Origin: Candidatus Adiutrix sp.
GTDB taxonomy: Bacteria > Desulfobacterota > Desulfarculia > Adiutricales > Adiutricaceae
Length of the DNA stretch: 6,707 bases
Assembly: GCA_031285975.1 (NCBI GenBank)
Contig: JAITVE010000119.1
Location: forward strand, 1 to 6,707
Direction of reading: 5' to 3'
Shown here: positions 4,850 to 6,707 of the stretch, one piece after another
Layout: every line of letters begins with the position of its first letter
Position numbering within the stretch: position 1 is the stretch's first letter
Position numbers and translations under genes: made by a program
The notes under the pieces: generated by a model
The model's database searches: none
What the model was told of the DNA's origin: nothing
What the model saw: the letters and a program-made list of their open reading frames with translations, nothing else

Positions 4850-6514
4850 ATGAAGAAAACTTTGGCCATGACTTTAGGCGCGATATTGCTGGCCGGTTCA
4901 GCCGTTCCCGCCTCCGCCGCCAGCGAGATTGATTTCTCGGGCTACTATGACGTGTATTTCATGAACGACGTGAACCTGGGCAAACGCGTGGGCGACGCGG
5001 CCTTCACCGATTCGTTCCTCGGCCACCGCCTGAATATCGACCTGACCTTCCGCGCCACCGACGAAATCTCCGTCTACTGGCGGCTGCGGGCCCCGGATTT
5101 CAAACGTTTCGGCAACACCAGCTATTCCGGCAACGACGGCCAGGGCCGCACCGCCATGGTCACCCACCACATTTACGGGCAGATTGACCAGGCCTGGGGT
5201 ACTCTCCGCATCGGTCAGATTGACGACGCCTTCGACTCCTTCGGTCTCGGCTCCCTGGGCTACAGCCCCGCCACCGACCCGGCCTGGACGAACCGCAGCC
5301 CCTTTGACACTGGCGGCCGCATTGACGGCATCCATTACAGCCGCTCGTGGGACAATGGCTTCGGTCTCATCGCCATGTACCAGAAGGGCGATAACAACGA
5401 CCAGATGGGCCTGGGCGATCCCGCGAATGTGAACCGCAGCTCTGACCAGGATGTGGACGCTTTCCTCATCGAGCCCCGCTATGAATGGGACGGCGGCGGC
5501 ACGGCCCTGGGCCTGAGTTATCAGCGCGACGCCGCCCACTTTGACGGCGTGCAGGATGTGGGCACCGGCTATGACAACAGGGCGACCGCGCTCAGCCTGT
5601 GGGCCCTCAACCCGGCCGTCATGCACAGCTGGGGCAACTTCAGTATGCACCTTGAAGGCCTGGCCGTTTGGGGCGCCCAGGATTTTGATTACCTCGACCC
5701 GACTATCGCTGACGACGACGCCAGCGCCAGCGGCTACGCCTTCTACCTGGACGGCGACTACAACTACGGCCCCGGCAACGTGACCCTGGCCGGGTGGTGG
5801 TCTTCCGGCAGCAACCTGGATGATATTGACAACAAAGGCTTCGGCTCTGATATCGACCAGGGCAACTTTTATCCCCTCCTGGTGGCTTTCAACGGCGACG
5901 CCAGCGGCTGGGGCCGTGAAAGCGACAATGCCGTCAGCCTGGCCAATGACGGTTTCGAAAATTTCGTCGCGGGCGGTTTCTACGGTGAAACCTTCTTGAA
6001 CGACGCCGCCGGGGTTCGCGGTTCCATCAGTTATGACAGTGACTATAATGAAATCAGCCGCGTTTCCGGCAATTTCACCAATTTCATGGATGCCGTTGTT
6101 GTCGGCAGCCGGACGGTGGATGATCTCAACGGCGGCACCAACAACCACTGGGCCATCGCCCTGACCGGCAACCACGCCCTCAGCGACGATATCGCCCTGC
6201 ACTACGGCCTGGCCTACCTGGCCCTGAACAACCCCACCTACTCCGTGGCTACCGCCGGGAACGTGAATGACCTGGCCAACACCATGCGTTACAGCGAGCA
6301 GGAAAAAGACCTGGGCGTGGAAGCCGACCTGAGCTTCTCCTTCCAACTGCTGGACAACCTGCAGTATGTGACTTCCTTCGGCTACATGTTCAACGGCGAC
6401 GCCTACAAGTCTCTGCGCGGCTACACCATCGACGCCTCCGATAATGTCGAAGCCGTCTGGGACGACCCGGAAGACAGCTACGTGTGGTACAACACCCTGA
6501 GTTTTTCGTTCTAA
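4850..6514 (+). CDS. Outer-membrane porin-like beta-barrel protein
   Basis: The 554-residue precursor has a textbook Sec signal peptide: KK n-region, hydrophobic TLAMTLGAILLAGSAV, and PASA followed by cleavage near residue 23. The mature protein has no cysteine. It is rich in Gly, Asp, Asn and aromatic residues and shows alternating-residue strands such as IDFSGYYDVYF (27-37), ISVYWRLRAP (73-82), GTLRIGQI (117-124) and DLSFSFQL (493-500). It ends SYVWYNTLSFSF, with the terminal Phe used as the BAM recognition signal. It is therefore an outer-membrane barrel, most likely a diffusion porin; substrate and strand number cannot be stated. I chose ATG 4850 because AAGGAG (4837-4842) lies 7 nt upstream and the signal peptide begins there; an upstream in-frame GTG at 4772 would add 26 non-signal residues. 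It has its own promoter and terminator, so it is probably monocistronic and strongly expressed. I do not recognise a specific gene name. Confidence 0.88.
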   Translation: MKKTLAMTLGAILLAGSAVPASAASEIDFSGYYDVYFMNDVNLGKRVGDAAFTDSFLGHRLNIDLTFRATDEISVYWRLRAPDFKRFGNTSYSGNDGQGRTAMVTHHIYGQIDQAWGTLRIGQIDDAFDSFGLGSLGYSPATDPAWTNRSPFDTGGRIDGIHYSRSWDNGFGLIAMYQKGDNNDQMGLGDPANVNRSSDQDVDAFLIEPRYEWDGGGTALGLSYQRDAAHFDGVQDVGTGYDNRATALSLWALNPAVMHSWGNFSMHLEGLAVWGAQDFDYLDPTIADDDASASGYAFYLDGDYNYGPGNVTLAGWWSSGSNLDDIDNKGFGSDIDQGNFYPLLVAFNGDASGWGRESDNAVSLANDGFENFVAGGFYGETFLNDAAGVRGSISYDSDYNEISRVSGNFTNFMDAVVVGSRTVDDLNGGTNNHWAIALTGNHALSDDIALHYGLAYLALNNPTYSVATAGNVNDLANTMRYSEQEKDLGVEADLSFSFQLLDNLQYVTSFGYMFNGDAYKSLRGYTIDASDNVEAVWDDPEDSYVWYNTLSFSF

Positions 6515-6534
6515 GGCTCTGTTGATACGGACTG

Positions 6535-6571
6535 AAAACCCTGGGCAGCCGCACGGCTGGCCGGGGTTTTT
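6535..6571 (+). terminator. Rho-independent terminator of the porin-like gene
   Basis: AAAACCCTGGGCAGCC (6535-6550) pairs with 6555-6570 around a GCAC loop. The 16-position stem has one G-G mismatch and one G-U pair, and it ends in TTTTT (6567-6571). It starts 21 bp after the TAA. The A-run opposite the T-run may also let it work weakly in reverse. Confidence 0.9.
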
Positions 6572-6604
6572 ATTGAGAGGCTTCGCGGCGAAGATTCTGG
6601 ATTA

Positions 6605-6707
6605 GGGTCTGTTAACACTTAAAGAAATATGCTATAATGTAAGAATGGAACTTACAAGCAAGCAATATGAAAAGATAAGCCACTGTCTCCCCAAACAGCG
6701 CGGCAAT
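6605..6707 (+). mobile_element. Left end of an IS5-family-like insertion sequence (right end outside window)
   Basis: The segment from GGGTCTGTTAACAC (6605-6618) onward is AT-rich in contrast to its neighbours, and it leads directly into a transposase start. The presumed left terminal inverted repeat contains a -35-like TTAACA (6612-6617), followed 15 bp later by a perfect TATAAT (6633-6638), the usual compact layout of IS ends. TA precedes 6605, which would suit a 2-bp TA target duplication as in IS427-like elements. The exact boundary is inferred, since the other end is not in the window. Confidence 0.65.
6645..6707 (+). CDS. IS5-family transposase, N-terminal 21 codons (3' end outside window)
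   Basis: The frame runs from ATG 6645 to the last base. It gives MELTSKQYEKISHCLPKQRGN, which matches the conserved N-terminal segment of IS5-family DDE transposases (LT..QY..I...LP.QRG). The catalytic DDE residues lie beyond the window, so whether the gene is intact cannot be judged. There is no strong Shine-Dalgarno (only GTAAG just upstream), which is common for transposases. A promoter-like TATAAT ends 7 bp before the start. The frame is short, but the residue pattern is specific enough to support the call. Confidence 0.8.
   Translation, partial: MELTSKQYEKISHCLPKQRGN

Noticed and set aside
6581..6593. Short palindrome CTTCGCGGCGAAG after the porin terminator
   Set aside because: The stem is about 5 bp with no T-run and no match to an IS end; it may be chance.

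Overview
The window reads as chromosomal DNA of a GC-rich Gram-negative bacterium. The evidence is an outer-membrane beta-barrel with a Sec signal peptide and terminal Phe, a periplasmic repeat protein, and REP-type intergenic palindromes. The mix of a receiver-TPR protein, a PilZ protein and an FG-GAP protein beside a porin-like gene made me think of Desulfobacterota (Deltaproteobacteria, Desulfovibrio-like). That placement is inference, and no marker gene in the window fixes it.

Layout. (1) 1-379: the C-terminal part of a protein-L-isoaspartate O-methyltransferase (pcm), cut by the left edge. (2) 380-809: a 430-bp gene-free spacer with at least four REP-like palindromic units, one a perfect 48-nt palindrome, then an AT-rich promoter region. 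(3) 810-1382: a DUF2867-type protein. (4) 1396-1449: a 17-bp perfect stem flanked by an A-run and a T-run, acting as a shared terminator for two convergent transcription units. (5) Minus strand, 4474 down to 1464: a likely three-gene operon in the order degenerate receiver + TPR protein, PilZ (YcgR-like) protein, secreted FG-GAP/VCBS-like protein. (6) 4475-4849: a divergent control region with a good promoter on each strand, a 12-bp direct repeat, two GTAAAATT boxes exactly 20 bp apart, and a strong hairpin in the porin leader. (7) 4850-6514: a 554-aa outer-membrane beta-barrel/porin-like protein with its own rho-independent terminator. (8) 6605-6707: the left end of an AT-rich IS5-family insertion sequence, including the first 21 codons of its transposase, cut by the right edge.

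How the genes may work together. The minus-strand operon joins a receiver that has lost the phosphoryl-acceptor Asp (Glu in its place), a TPR scaffold, an apparently intact c-di-GMP-binding PilZ motif and an exported repeat protein. It is divergent from a major-looking outer-membrane barrel. The most interesting reading is a c-di-GMP-responsive envelope or surface module whose receiver does not use ordinary phosphorelay signalling. Co-function is inferred from gene order only.
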